Assembly (NCBI GenBank): GCA_030549495.1
Contig: JAUIRK010000726.1
Coordinates: 54,152-118,151, forward strand
Length of the DNA: 64,000 nucleotides
Source of the DNA: Nectonema munidae
Taxonomy: Eukaryota; Nematomorpha; Nectonematoida; Nectonematidae
Direction of reading: 5' to 3'
Position numbers and translations under genes: made by a program. The notes beneath the pieces are model-generated. The model searched no databases, was not told the origin of the DNA, and was given only the letters and a program-made list of their open reading frames with translations. Shown in pieces: positions 11,018 to 28,220 of this stretch; the stretch's first letter is position 1; each line of letters begins with the position of its first letter.

Positions 11018-12010
11018 CACAATGTAAATAATGTGTTTAGAAACTAAACATAATTCTAAACAACAAATGTGTCTCAACTTTTTAACGCGTTCTATATAAA
11101 CGCGTTTAAATTTAAACATATTTTAAAGCGTTTAGAGTTAAACGCCATCTAATAACGTTTGTATTTTAACGCCAGCTACACGTTTACATTTTAACGCCAG
11201 CTCCACGTTTATATTTAAACGTTAAAATACACGTTTTCATATTAACGCCTATAAATCTATACATACCTAAGCTATAAACCTCCTATTTTATTTATCTTTT
11301 ATATTATAAATGAATGCAACACTTTGCATAAAAAATGGCCAAAAACTTTATTTAAATTATATTCCATATTATATACATTTTTCATCAAAAAATCTTTATT
11401 CAAATATATTCCGATACAAATTTTGCATTAAAAATCTTTAAAATATTTCTCAAATTTAGTCAGATTTGAGGCTTTATGAAAATGGACTAAAATCTTTTAG
11501 AACTTCCTGCTGCAAGAATCTTAGTAATTGAAAACTTTTCGGATAATGAAGATCAAACACGAAATAAATTTGCAAAAGCCACGTTTTAATGCCATTTTGA
11601 TATCTTTATTACAACTATAAAGAAGGCCATCAGCAGCTATTTTGATATTTGAAACTTCATTTTTCCTCATTAAAATCGAAAGTTTAAGTGGCGAATTCAC
11701 ATTTGCGTTCTTTTCTGAAAGTTCTTCTCAAGGCTCCTAAGAAATAGTAAAACAATAAATTATTTCAAAATTTATAAATTTTATAATTAATTTACATTTA
11801 TTTCTTCCAATAAAAACATTTCAATGTGATTCTTTTTTATCTGGATTTGTTTTTCCATATGTTTCATTATTTTATATTCAATTGAAACTCCTGTAAACAT
11901 ATTAATATTATATATTCACAAAAAAACGAAAAACTTACATTAAAATGCAATTCTAAACAATTTTTAAGTCTTTGAAATAAATTTATCTAGTTTTCGTTTA
12001 TAATTTCTTT
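11018..12010 (-). mobile_element. Old CACTA/EnSpm remnant (3' end plus last exons of companion gene)
   Basis: The left limit, CACAATGTAAATAATG at 11018, is a drifted version of the CACTGTAAAAACAACG end at 59552. The next ~230 bp repeat the same subterminal words: GTTTAGAAACTAAAC, TTCTAAACAACAAA, AACGCGTT...AACGCGTTTAAA, and several ACGTTTA/TAAACGT units. From about 11480 the sequence follows the last exon of the companion gene at 59863-60156 on the minus strand. At about 11825-11900 it follows the exon at 60212-60319, and at about 11936-12000 the exon at 60367-60465. Order and orientation are kept. No open frame survives. The other end of the element was not found. It lies in an intron of the metalloprotease gene. 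Confidence 0.65.
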
Positions 12011-13359
12011 CCTTACATCTAGTTTTAAGAAATAAAATTCTTCAATCTAAAACTTCTTGGATTCCTTCAGAAAATGAAATTGTAAACCAGCTTGATAATA
12101 TCATGGGGTAGAGGCTTACGAATGCAAAATTTTAGAAACACTGTTCTAGATTATAATCTAATAATTTTATTATCCAGTTTTTACAGAAATTGAAACAAAT
12201 TTTATTTAAGCATTCATTCATCTTGAGATTAATTTAAAAAGATTTTAAAACATTTCATTATTTAAATTTTAAATATAAAAATGAAATTAGAAAAATTTAG
12301 ATTTCTCATTGAACAAGTACGGATTTGGAAGACATCTTATTTGCTATTTTTTCCCCAATATCTCCTGCTACTTTTACTCTTCATATCTATTAATATGTTC
12401 ATTTTTTCATTGAATTTTATCTCTTCATTAATTAATTTTATTATCAAATGTGTACAAAGTATTTTTTATTTTTTATTTATTAGATTCAAAGCATATTTTC
12501 ACAACACAATCTCTTGGAAAACGGCCTCAAATTTTTCGTAGTTTTCGTCGAAGTTCAAAAAGTTAGCTTTCTATATTGATTTACTTTTTAAAATTTTTGA
12601 TTCTTCTCTCAAATTGATTAGAAAAATTGTTTACTTAAAAATCAAGATAAGGATTGAAAATGTGGGAAAAATCATTTTTGAGAGTAGATAATGTATATTT
12701 CGCACAAATCTACGACTTATATCTCAGTTTATGTTTCAATATAATCAAGTTAATGGGAAATCAAATAAAATTACATGATGGATTTTCTCATATTACATCT
12801 GATATTAGTATATGTGTAAAATATTGTACACTTTTCACAAAGAACTTAAGAAAGAATTTTTTCTAAAGTTTTTAAAATGAAAAATATAATTTAATTAAAA
12901 TAAAAATTTATATCTTAGTGGAAAATTAATATTAATTAAAATTTGGAAAAAAATATTTTTTTATTCAGTAATATAAGTTTGCATTTGTGCAGTCATAAAA
13001 CATTGTTTGATCCTTCAAGGAATCATTTTACGAGTTTTTCTGAAATTAAAACCTTCTGCATTAATTAAATAAATAAAATTCCATTGAAAAAAAAACCGAT
13101 TAATCTTCAAGATTCTGGCTCTCAAAGCGTTTAAGTTAAAAAATTTTAATTTCAGAATGGGAAAAATTTGTTAGCAAAATATATAAAAATAATGATCTTT
13201 TCTTAACAGTTCTTCTTCGAACCTTGAGCGAGTCGCTTAGAAATGTCAAGTTGGTATGGAATCAAGGTTAACTTCAATTAGTTGAGTACTTGCTTGTATA
13301 GTACAGTTTATTAATTACTTTTTTGCTAAATATAAAATTAATATACCCGTTAGAGAGAG
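12011..13359. other. Intron sequence, AT-rich
   Basis: The first few hundred bases may still belong to the old CACTA copy but could not be aligned by eye. Open frames at 12281-12541 and 12654-12866 are low-complexity and hydrophobic-biased, and lack any family signature. A short stretch at about 13210-13255 reads LLRTLSESLRNVKLV in one frame between an AG and a GT. It could be a small metalloprotease exon, but the phase does not match the flanking exons. Confidence 0.35.
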
Positions 13360-13475
13360 TACACAGACTCCAATTCAACGGCAGAAGAATTATTCAAGTG
13401 GTTCACTCTGTATCAAAAGGCTAAAGCGATGCAGCAGAACAAAATCCCTTGGGATCATGCAATCTTACTTACAGG
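13360..13475 (+). CDS. Metalloprotease exon: reprolysin domain, WDHAILLTG segment
   Basis: The exon starts after AG at 13358-13359 in phase 0 and ends before GT at 13476-13477 in phase 2. It reads STAEELFKWFTLYQKAKAM, then PWDHAILLTG. In ADAM and ADAMTS proteins a Trp-containing helix (LxxFxxWQ) is followed by HDxAxLLTG, and this exon matches both parts closely. The following 11.6-kb intron holds a degenerate transposase, the giant TG tract and a piggyBac transposase. The next exon (25134) begins in phase 1, so another small exon, encoding the ~15 residues between LLTG and GxAxxGxxC, should lie in between. I did not find it. Confidence 0.7.
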
Positions 13476-15170
13476 GTATGGACATTTTCTTATTTTAATC
13501 ATCCACTTTCAAGACCCGGAAGAATGTTTCTTTGTAAGTTTATTTTAAAATTTTGTTTACTATTTAATCAATTTGTGACAAAAGAAAAAAGTTTTAATAC
13601 TTCTTTGACGTCTGAATGAATACATGAAAACATAAATGAGGATGTTATCTTTAACCCCTTGAAGACAAGTTTGATATCAGTGTCCCAAGGAATCAAAATC
13701 ATCTGTTTTAATATATATAAAATTTAACGGAGAAAGAAAGCACATGAAGGTCTTTAAAATTCTCTTCCTCAAGCGGAATAATTTTTTTTCTAAAAAAGCA
13801 AGACGAGTTCAATCTGATTCATTTTTTTTAAAGATATTCAAAAATAATTCATTATTTTCATTTTATTTTTTTTAAATGCTTGAATTTACTTTTCAATTTT
13901 TTAAAGTAAAAAAGTAAATTATGATGAATCATGGTTAATTCCTTTGTTCTTTCTCACTTTTAGTGTATAATGCATTTTATATACATATAGATAAACGAAT
14001 TTGTCCAAACGTACGATTGGTATAATACCTTTAGAGTTCATATTTACGTTTAATGTTAGACTTATAGTGTTAGACTTTTTTGTTTACGATTAATGTTTGG
14101 AAGTAGTGTAGTTTCAAGTATTTTTTCTATTTGGGGCTCAATGTTTTTGGATAGGTTGATTTTATACATAAGTGAATGATATGTGATACGATTTAAGCAC
14201 TACATGGGAAACATTTCGCTCTCTATATGACACTGAATATGTTTCTATGCTTCATTAATGGTATATATAATTTTTTTCCCGTGTCTTGCCAGGCCAGGAA
14301 TACATCATTATGAACCTTAGACTGAACACGAAGGAAAAAGGAGGGAGCGTAGCGACTTTTGACATTTCTTATACGAATACGTGACTATAATTTTTAATGA
14401 CTTTTCTGCTATTCTCTTCTGGAAAAATTTAAGATCGCAAAGGTTCTAACTTTTACAATTATATATATATAGAATTGTTTTGATTAAAATTCAAGCAATC
14501 ACTTTTTTATTATCTTCTTTCATTTGTTATTTAGGAGGAGTATTAACTTGGGCTACAACAAATCAATATACAACATAAAAGGTTTGTTTATTATTTTATA
14601 ACTGAAAAATATATAAGTAATAATCTTATTGGTTGAATAGTAAAAAAAAGTAGTAAGTCTAATTTTTACTATATATATATAAAGTATGAGAAGTAATATC
14701 ACCATTTGAAGAGTAAATATAGTAAAATATTGATTTATTATTTACATAGTTTAAATTACTCACAAAAATGGGAAGTAAATTGTACATAACTTTATTTTTA
14801 AAAAAGCTAAATCAAATGATTATTTTACTTTTTTCAAACTTTATTTGTGATCCAAACGATAGTTTAAATTATTGCATTTAGATGTTGTAATGTGGACATT
14901 AGGGATATGAGGGGATTTTTTTTGCTAATTTTTCAATCTGTCATGAGTCGAGATTCTTCATTTCTCGAAAGGTAGCCTGCAAAGTGAATGTTCTTTTATA
15001 TATAGGTTCTTGTTTGATATGATAATGATTTGACGTTGCATAGTTTTATAATATTTTATATGCATAAAACATTTTATAATATCTATTTTTATAACAATTT
15101 ATTTTTGTTCTGTTTCAGAAGATCTGACTAAATTGAATTTGTAACATTGAGAATTAAAACTTGAAAGATG
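13476..15170. other. Intron sequence; possible TTAA-type element end at about 13652
   Basis: AT-rich. The word TTAACCCCTTGAAGACAAG near 13652 resembles the TTAACCC start of piggyBac-like elements, but no partner end was found within several hundred bases. No exon was recognised. Confidence 0.35.
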
Positions 15171-15239
15171 CGATGTCAAAAAACGCACCCCCTTCAGAGA
15201 ATAACAAGAAAATGTGGTCATCAAATCTGGTGCATTTCA

Positions 15240-16640
15240 AAAAGACAAGACATCAAGAAAGCATGCTATTTTGACAGCTTTAATCAAATGTAAAAAATTC
15301 CAATGGACAGATGCAAAACTTTGCCTTCTAATGTAAAAAAAAACAAAAAAGAAAAAGATTTATGGTAAAAACTGAATTTGCAAATTCAAAAGGTAGGTAC
15401 AGTTGATAGAAAAATTGAGGATGCAATGAAAAAGTATGAAAAACATAATCGAAGATGTGAAAACCATGACTTTACTAAGATGTTCAATGTAACAGATGAG
15501 AAAGGAGGGTGGTTGTGATGAGAAAACAGTGTTCTATGAGCTGCAGATTTGAACAAAAGTGAAAGTAAGGTGTTGCAACACAAAAGAAGATAGACTAGAG
15601 ATTCATCCAAGAAAATTGGAAATCCTTAAAGTGAAAGCGCCCCAGTCACAGAAGACTTCGTTGTAGAAAGTAGTGCGATGAGATTTCAGAAATAGAATAT
15701 TCTGTCAAAAGTGTTCCAATAGTAGTGAAGATTTTGATAAGCGTTCAACCTCTAACGGACAAATCCAGTACGTTAAGTGTCAGCAGCAAAACTGAGCACA
15801 AGGAAGATGCAAAAAGTCTGCGAAACTTTGTCAGAAAGTGGAGTTTCTATACCTACTCCGACTCAAAACGGCGTCTACAAAGCTGTAATAAAAGAAGGAG
15901 AATAAATGAAAAAGGATTTAAAGGAAAATTTTAAGACTGAACATTCCTGTCTACACCTTGATGGAAAGACCATAGAGGAGAAGATAAATCAGGTAGTACT
16001 TTTAAAGAATCAAAATAGGGAGGTCAGACTAACTCTAGTCCCAAGGAGTTTTTATAACTGGTAAATGGAAAAGGTGAGAGAATATTCAATGGAATAAGAA
16101 CTATGCTTGATGAATGTTGAACTGTGGTCATCAATAAAAAAGAGTTTATCTAACACAATTGCAGCAAATACTGGAAGAAGTCTTGGCGCCGTCACACAGT
16201 TGCAAAAACACTTTGAAGATATTGAACTAGAGAAACCTGTGTCCATTCGATGCCAACACCATATTTCAGATACAATATTGAAACATGCCCTAAATGTTGA
16301 TTTTGATGGATCAACAAGTTAACTAAATCTCAGTTACTCATTTATTTCAACGATAACATAAAAATATGAACAACTCAAGACATCATTCGAGAATACTGGA
16401 AGACCACTAAAGAGCTAAAGGCTTTTCTTGATCACTTATTATCATAATACAGGCTTTTCAAAATTACAAGAAGCTTCTCGAAGATGAAAATCACTTCCTC
16501 CTCTCATTGAAAGATGGAGCAATTTATACTTTGCTCGTGTTCAGTGGTTCATGGGCTAATATCTGGTTCTCTGCTCAGAGCTTGAATCCTACTGACTTTG
16601 ACAATCAATCAGAAACTTGTAAGCTGACTCTACTGAAAAT
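15240..16640 (+). pseudogene. Degenerate second copy of the unassigned transposase
   Basis: Short plus-strand pieces match the copy at 955-4897 in order. They are KKYEKHNRRCENHDFTKMFN with EKGGWLC (about 15430-15515; compare DIFDITKKEGSWLCMED), IPTPTQNGVYKAVIKEGE (about 15855-15905), CLHLDGKTIE (about 15950), and a core with NTIAANTGRS then RCQHHISDTILKHALN (about 16156-16295). A C-terminal piece, LVFSGSWANIWFSAQ, lies near 16535. Many frame changes and stops separate the pieces. The divergence from the first copy is large, so these are different lineages rather than a recent duplication. It lies in a metalloprotease intron. Confidence 0.6.
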
Positions 16641-16712
16641 TTCTTTTAACAACCGCACAATAGATATATCGATAGTCTTTGTCATTCAATAAATTTGAAT
16701 TTGAATTTGATT
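16641..16712 (+). repeat. LINE/SINE-like 3' tail (TTGAA repeats)
   Basis: The sequence TCATTCAATAAATTTGAAT followed by further TTTGAAT units is a common 3' tail of CR1- and RTE-type LINEs and of SINEs that share their tails. It directly follows the degenerate transposase. No coding part of such an element is visible upstream. Confidence 0.4.
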
Positions 16713-22815
<6,103 letters not shown>

Positions 22816-22859
22816 GTCCGTGTGTAGTAAGGTTATAACGAGAGTTTTTATACTAATAA

Positions 22860-24579
22860 ATGTTTCAGAATATGAATGTGAATGAAGCCATATCATTTTT
22901 GACTGATAGTGAATTTTCTTCTGCTCAAATTTACATTTGTCCTCCAGAAAATTCATACATAAGCGATGTTGACAGTGGTGATGAAGATTATGAACTTTCA
23001 ATCGACAACCTTTCGGGAAAACAATTGAATGCTAGTGCAAGTTTGGTTTTAAATAATATCGATGGTTCGAAGGAGTTATGCGGCGATGAAGATGATACTA
23101 TGATAGATAAAAGAACTCCAGACTCAAGAAAATGGAAAAAAAATTGACATAAAAAGTATATTGTGTAATAACGATTCCCGCATTCAAGCCTCTCTAGATG
23201 ATATAAACTCATTTTCCCCAGTAAAATATTTTGAGCTTTTTTTTGATGATGAAATTATGGAATTTATTCTACAACAGACAATCTTGTATGCTAAAAGGGA
23301 TAAGGGGGATTTAAATTTTAGTATGGATAAATCTGAGTTGAAGCTTTTTTTAAGTGTTCTTATGATAAGTGGTTACAGCCCAGTTTGCAGAACTAGAATG
23401 TTTTGGGAGCAAAAAGACGATATACATAACATAGCGATAGCTAAAGCATTTAGTCGTAATCGCTTTGAGAAAATTCTTAGCTATATTCATTTAGCTGATA
23501 ACCAGTGCCTAGAATGCGGTAATAAGTTGGCAAAAATAAAGCCTTTTTATGACAAAATAAACCTTCGTTTTTTACGTTATATGCCTGAATCGAAAAATAT
23601 TAGTATTGATGAATCCATGATTGAATATTACGGCAAGCATCCTTCTAAACAATTTATGAAAGGAAAGCCTATTAGATTCGGGTATAAGACGTGGACAATG
23701 TGCACTTCAGATGGCTACATTATTTCTATTTCACCATATGCGGGTAAATCTGAAGTATATAACAAAGAATTAGGAATAGGAGGTAGTGTGGTAATGAAAT
23801 TCGCTAATCTTTTACCACAAAGTAATTACCACCTGATAATGGATAATTACTTCTGCTCCTTGCATTTGTTCGAACTTCTAAGAAAGAAGGGATTTCACGC
23901 CACAGGTGTAATAAGAAGTGATAGGTTGCAGAAATGTCCAATTCTTAATAAAAAATGCTTACTTAAAAAAAAAAGAGGTAATTTTGATTATCGCTATGAC
24001 GCAAGTTCTAAAATAATTGTTATAACCTGGAGGGATAATAACGTAGTGAATCTTGCATCCACCTGCCTAGGAGTAAAGCCAATAAAAAAAATTAAAAGAT
24101 GGTGCTCTTCAACAAAAAAAATTATATACATACAACAACCAAATGGTATAGCAGAATATAACAAATTGATGGGTGGAGTGGACAGATCAAATCAAAATGT
24201 TACACAATACCAAATGAGCATACGTTTAAAGAAGTGGTGGTGGCCTTTCTTCCGATTTTTATTTCACGCATCGCTACAAAATTCTTGGTTTTTGTACAAA
24301 AAAAGTTGTCTGTATAAAGATAAACCTCTGGATCAACTTGGGTTCATACGTGAAATTGTTAACACATATCTTCTGCAAAATTCTGCAAACAAAATTCAAA
24401 TTCCTTTTTTTACAAATAAAGTTAGCAATGACATTAGACTTGATCAAAAAGACCATGACTTTGGCAATCTTCCTACTCAAAAAATATGTGTGTTTTGTAA
24501 AAAAGGTACTAAAAAAAGATGCACCAAGTGTAACGTGGCTCTACATATGCATTGCTTCACAGCTTTTCATTCAAAATAA
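22860..24579 (+). CDS. piggyBac transposase, nearly whole (one frame break)
   Basis: A DDE transposase of the piggyBac family cuts and pastes DNA at TTAA sites. An acidic N-terminal part (22860-23145) is followed by the catalytic domain (23161 to about 24480) and a Cys/His-rich C-terminal domain (CVFCKKGTKKRCTKCN, about 24487-24534). Counting from 23161, the three catalytic Asp are D150 in NISIDESMIEYYG, D228 in LIMDNYF and D341 in MGGVDRSNQ. All three are present, as is the RLKKWWWPFF segment. The only visible fault is in a run of eight A at 23136-23143: the N-terminal frame ends there and the catalytic frame continues after it. A one-base length difference in this homopolymer would join them, so this may be a sequencing artefact or a real recent lesion. 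Terminal repeats could not be identified. It lies in a metalloprotease intron on the same strand as the gene. Confidence 0.85.
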
Positions 24580-25133
24580 AGTTTTTTAATAAATTTGTTG
24601 AATCTTTTTTCATCTTGTTTCTTGCTACAATAAAAAAATAGACACTCTTCTTTTTTTCAAACTGACAATACTCCATCTTTAGTTTTAAGGTTCGGAGGTT
24701 GGTATTTGCTCTCTTCATTATTTCCAATCTCAGCTTTCAGTTTCACTGAGTCCACTTTTTCAGGTTCATAAACATGTGTATATTTTACTTTTTTAAGTTT
24801 CCCCTTGAGTTTCTTTTCAATTTACTTTTATATATTATATATGGAGCACATCATCAATAAAATGATATGCTCCCTTTAACGACAATATAACTTTTTGGTT
24901 ATGATTTATTTTTTTGCTCTAAAAAATTATATATACGTTCTAGAATGTTATGAATAGTGTAATTGAGTTCTGTTTACATAAAACTATCATAAATTAGCTC
25001 AAAACTCATATGCAAAACTCCCTCTACTATATTCTGAAAAGAAAAGAACTTCATCGCGGCGTGCAATTTTAGCTAAAAAGCAGAATTTGACTACGGAAAT
25101 ATAAATCATATTCTTTCCTCTTTTCTCTTTCAG
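24580..25133. other. piggyBac 3' flank and intron, with a hairpin at 24843-24873
   Basis: A stem is formed by GGAGCACATCAT (24843-24854) and ATGATATGCTCC (24862-24873), followed by CTTTAA. This could be the subterminal palindrome of the piggyBac element, with TTAA close by, but no matching copy was found on the left side. The remainder is intron leading to the pyrimidine tract before 25134. Confidence 0.4.
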
Positions 25134-25242
25134 GTTATGGCAAATTTGGAAGTTTGATTTCCAACATATCTTCTGCAAGTCTGGTGGATGCTAGGCTTGG
25201 CTTTTCTTCGATCTTTCATGCAAGTCATGAGATCGGACATGC
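25134..25242 (+). CDS. Metalloprotease exon: zinc-site helix (HEIGH)
   Basis: This exon follows a strong pyrimidine tract and CAG (25131-25133) and ends before GTAAGG at 25243 in phase 2. It reads YGKFGSLISNISSASLVDAR, then LGFSSIFHASHEIGHA. In reprolysins the segment S.S.V.D......A...AHEIGH holds the catalytic Glu and the first two zinc-binding His of HExxHxxGxxHD. Here the E and both His are intact. The last codon is split: GC here and T at 27340 make Ala, giving HEIGHALGIRHDG across the intron, an exact match to the consensus. This join is the strongest single proof that the exons belong to one host gene. Confidence 0.85.
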
Positions 25243-27339
25243 GTAAGGAACTTTCTGAAATTCAGCATATTTTCATTTTGGTGTAATAATTGTCTTCACG
25301 TGGCGAAAGTTATACTCTGAAGATGTAATTCTATTCCTAATGCCAAAAATTCACATTTAGATCATTGTAAAGAGAAACATTGGCAGTGGCGAATTCCCAT
25401 TGACAAAATTGCAAAGTAGAAACATTGTGAAGGCCTTGGGACCAATAGTTTTGCTTAGCTGAAAGCGAGTTTTATTGATCCTCATATTTTCGTATATAAA
25501 AAATCAAATAGTCTTTGGTTCAATGAATTTAAAGGATATAGATTTAAAATTAAAAATCTTTTATTTATCAATATTATGTAAATAAAAATAGATTTATTAA
25601 TTGTGCTAAATTAATTTAATTTTTAATTGTTTTAAGTAATAAAATATGTTTCCTAATTATTATTTAAAACTTAAAATAACAATTTTATTTAAAATATATT
25701 TTAATTTTATAGTTTTGGACTAAATGAGAAATAATTGTTTAAAAGGAATGATTTATCTATTTATAGCATTATCTACTTTTAGGTTTTATTCTCTCAGACC
25801 AGTATTAATTTGTAAATAACCATGCTACGCTGAAAATTATTTGTTTTAATGTCAATTTTTCCAATGTTCAATTTTCTTCCTTGCAAAATCCATCGACTGC
25901 CAATATTAGATCTGATTTCGAAATGTATATTATATATTTTAAAATTTCGGCCTTCTTTTTACACAGGGATGAGAAGTAAGCAAACACTTTGATCTCATTG
26001 GACCAATTTTTTGAATATTTTTTTAGTTTAAACAAACCAAAATAAGGAGGAATCGAACCAATTATTATTATTGAAATTTTTGCATAAATTTTTACTATTT
26101 AAATGAACTGTGCAAAAATCTGGGATATAATTGGCTAAAAGTCAATTATTTTCAACCATTCAAATATATTATATTTAATACATAGAAGTAACGTGAGTTG
26201 TATATCTAGTTGGCCATTTAATTAACTTATTGAAGTATAAAGCACTAATTTTGGTAAGCTAATCTACTAAGTACCACCATAACAAGCAACTAAACACTTA
26301 TTCATTTTAATCAGTGTAATCATTAACCATTAACTAAGTAATTATATTAAATATTAACTAAATATAACTTTTAATTAACTAGTTCCAACTTGTTAATTAC
26401 TTTTAATTTGATGTTAAAATATTTTAAAAATATGACAATTAGTGTTTAGTAGAATTCTTATAGGCTTTGAGTTTGACTAATTTAGTTGTAATTATAACTA
26501 AGAAAAATTTGATTAAAAATATTTCAAAAATTTATTTGTACAAACTAAATTTTAGTATATTATTTTAATCAACTAAAATTTCACTTCATGATATTTCTAC
26601 AATATCTTTCTATATTTTGAAAAAAAGTTTCATTTTTAGTATCTAAAAGTTTGAAAATTCTCAATTCTTTATAGAATAATCTTTTTGTTTATAAAGATTA
26701 AATATTAGGATCAAAAGGCCCCCATTAACGGTATTATTAGAGAATATCCATAATAAAGAACATAAGCTCGCAGCTAAAATGAAAAAGATCCAAAAAACCA
26801 AGTTTTTCTCCATTTTTTGAATTAACATAAAAAGTGTGCATCGAAAAAATATCTGGTGGAATTTATTCAAAGTAGCATTTAAGAAATATATACTTAGAGC
26901 TTCAGTCCTAAAATTCTGTCAATGCAGCCCTTTCTCTCCAACAACAAAACCTTGAAAAAGTACTGTAATGGAATGAAGTGTAAAAAAATACAAAATATTT
27001 AAAAAATGGAAGGTAAAAATGTTAAAAATAAAATTGCAAAATTGAATAAATCCTTGAGTGGGTATGATTGATGCAACTTTATTTTCTATGCCCCTAACTC
27101 TTGTTTACTCATATTGGTAAAGGAAAATTGGATGTTATTTCCTATTTCTTGGTATATATAGAAAAAACATTTGCACATATAAAAGTAAAATAGGTTTGAT
27201 TGGCCTAAACGATTTTTAGTTTAGAAATAAAAGAAAAGAAATATTTTGGAGTATCAAAAAATGTATCCAAATCAATGCCAATGCTTGAACAGGCTTCTAA
27301 ATCAGTTGTCACGTGTGGGTAATCCAAACTTTGTATTAG
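25243..27339. other. Intron, AT-rich, nothing recognised
   Basis: No exon, coding transposon piece or clear inverted-repeat element was recognised. The stretch has many short T/A-rich runs. The open frame at 26661-26870 on the minus strand has no family signature. Confidence 0.45.
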
Positions 27340-27468
27340 TTTAGGTATAAGACATGATGGAAAATTAGGATGCTCCAACTACAAATACATCATGTCTTCA
27401 GAGTACACGCCAGCGATCAGACCGTTGTTCTCCAAATGTTCCATCAATCGACTCATCCTGAATCTAAG
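27340..27468 (+). CDS. Metalloprotease exon: third zinc His and Met-turn
   Basis: The exon starts after TTAG at 27336-27339 and ends before GTAAACC at 27469 in phase 2. It supplies LGIRHDG, the end of the zinc motif with the third His, then GCSNYKYIMSSEYTP and FSKCSINRLILNL. IMS is the Met-turn of metzincins, and the (W/F)SxCSxxxLxxxL segment that follows is typical of ADAMTS-type reprolysins. All catalytic-site residues are therefore present in the two zinc exons, which suggests an active enzyme. Confidence 0.85.
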
Positions 27469-27726
27469 GTAAACCAATAACTATCATTCTTAATCTTTTG
27501 AGGGTGAGTGTTTGAGCAAGCAAAGCAATCGTTGTTTAAAGATGGAAAATTTAATTGAAAAAGTAAATAGACGATTAGTCCTCAAAATTTCGGTCCTTAT
27601 ATAGGATTAAGAATATGCAGCTTCTAAGCAAACTCATTTTTTTCATATTGAGATGCTGTTTTCATCATCTTTTCATTGTTATTATATATTATTGAGAAAG
27701 AAATCTTCGAAGGATTATACAGTGCA

Positions 27727-27864
27727 TTAACCCATTAAGTCCCAATGCTCCCATTTGGGAACATAAGTAATTTCATCTTCGTCTGCTTTTTTCAATGACT
27801 TTGAATATAAATGGTCTGCGTTTTTTTAGATATCGTCTGCTTTGCTTGGCCTTAAATGGGTTAT
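27727..27864. mobile_element. Short TTAA-type inverted-repeat element (piggyBac-like MITE)
   Basis: The left end reads TTAACCCATTAAGTCCCAAT and continues into a palindrome, CTCCCATTTGGGAACAT. The right end reads CTTAAATGGGTTAT. TTAACCCATT and its complement at the other end frame about 138 bp of non-coding DNA. The outer TTAA is intact on the left and TTAT on the right. This is the layout of non-autonomous piggyBac-like elements. It lies in a metalloprotease intron. Confidence 0.5.
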
Positions 27865-27912
27865 GAGTCCTTACGTTTAACACCAAGTTTTTGTAGCTGC
27901 AGTTAGTCAAAG

Positions 27913-28062
27913 ACGTCATCACCTGTGTTCAGCTGCTCTCTCTACTTCAGATGATACTCAACCAGCTCTTCCAGGTTTCTACTGCGATGTTGAGTGCCTT
28001 CATGAAGAGTCCTCTCCAGTGCATTTGATTCGGCAAAATTTTGGGCTCCAGCGTTGCCCAAG
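27913..28062 (+). CDS. Candidate metalloprotease exon: start of the cysteine-rich part
   Basis: After an acceptor at 27911-27912 the frame set by the previous exon (phase 2) is open: RRHHLCSAALSTSDDTQPAL, then PGFYCDVECL. ADAMTS proteins have a Cys followed by ...LPGxxY...xC at this place, which fits. The exon could end at 27974 (donor CAG/GTTTCT, phase 1), which matches the phase of an acceptor at 36308. It could instead end at 28062 (AAG/GTGTAG, phase 2), which would match a different acceptor at 36312. The stretch is less AT-rich than its surroundings. It is also open in other frames and on the minus strand, so it could instead be part of an unidentified repeat. Confidence 0.45.
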
Positions 28063-28099
28063 GTGTAGGAATAACCATTGACTTCTGCTAGTGATGTCT

Positions 28100-28220
28100 A
28101 AAGAAAGACAGTGAGAGGACATTTTACCGAGAGAGATTTAGCCGATAGTTCTATACAAATTTGTAGCATAATTTTTACAAATTATGCGATGAATAACTTA
28201 TCTACTCAAAGAGCCCTTGC
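28100..28220. repeat. Dispersed repeat with CGGCTAAAT/AAATGTCC words
   Basis: The stretch contains AGAGGACATTTTACCGAG, ATTTAGCCGATAG and ATTATGCGATGAATAACTTA. Related words occur at 31501-31615 (ATTATGTGATGGATAATTTT, CTAAATGTCCATTGGCTAG) and at 39785-39835 (CTAAATGTCCCTAGGC). This is probably an old non-coding repeat family. No ends were defined. Confidence 0.4.

Noticed and set aside
12281-12541. 86-codon hydrophobic plus frame
   Set aside because: It is Phe/Ile/Leu-rich because of T-rich DNA. No start context, splice logic or homologous motif supports it.
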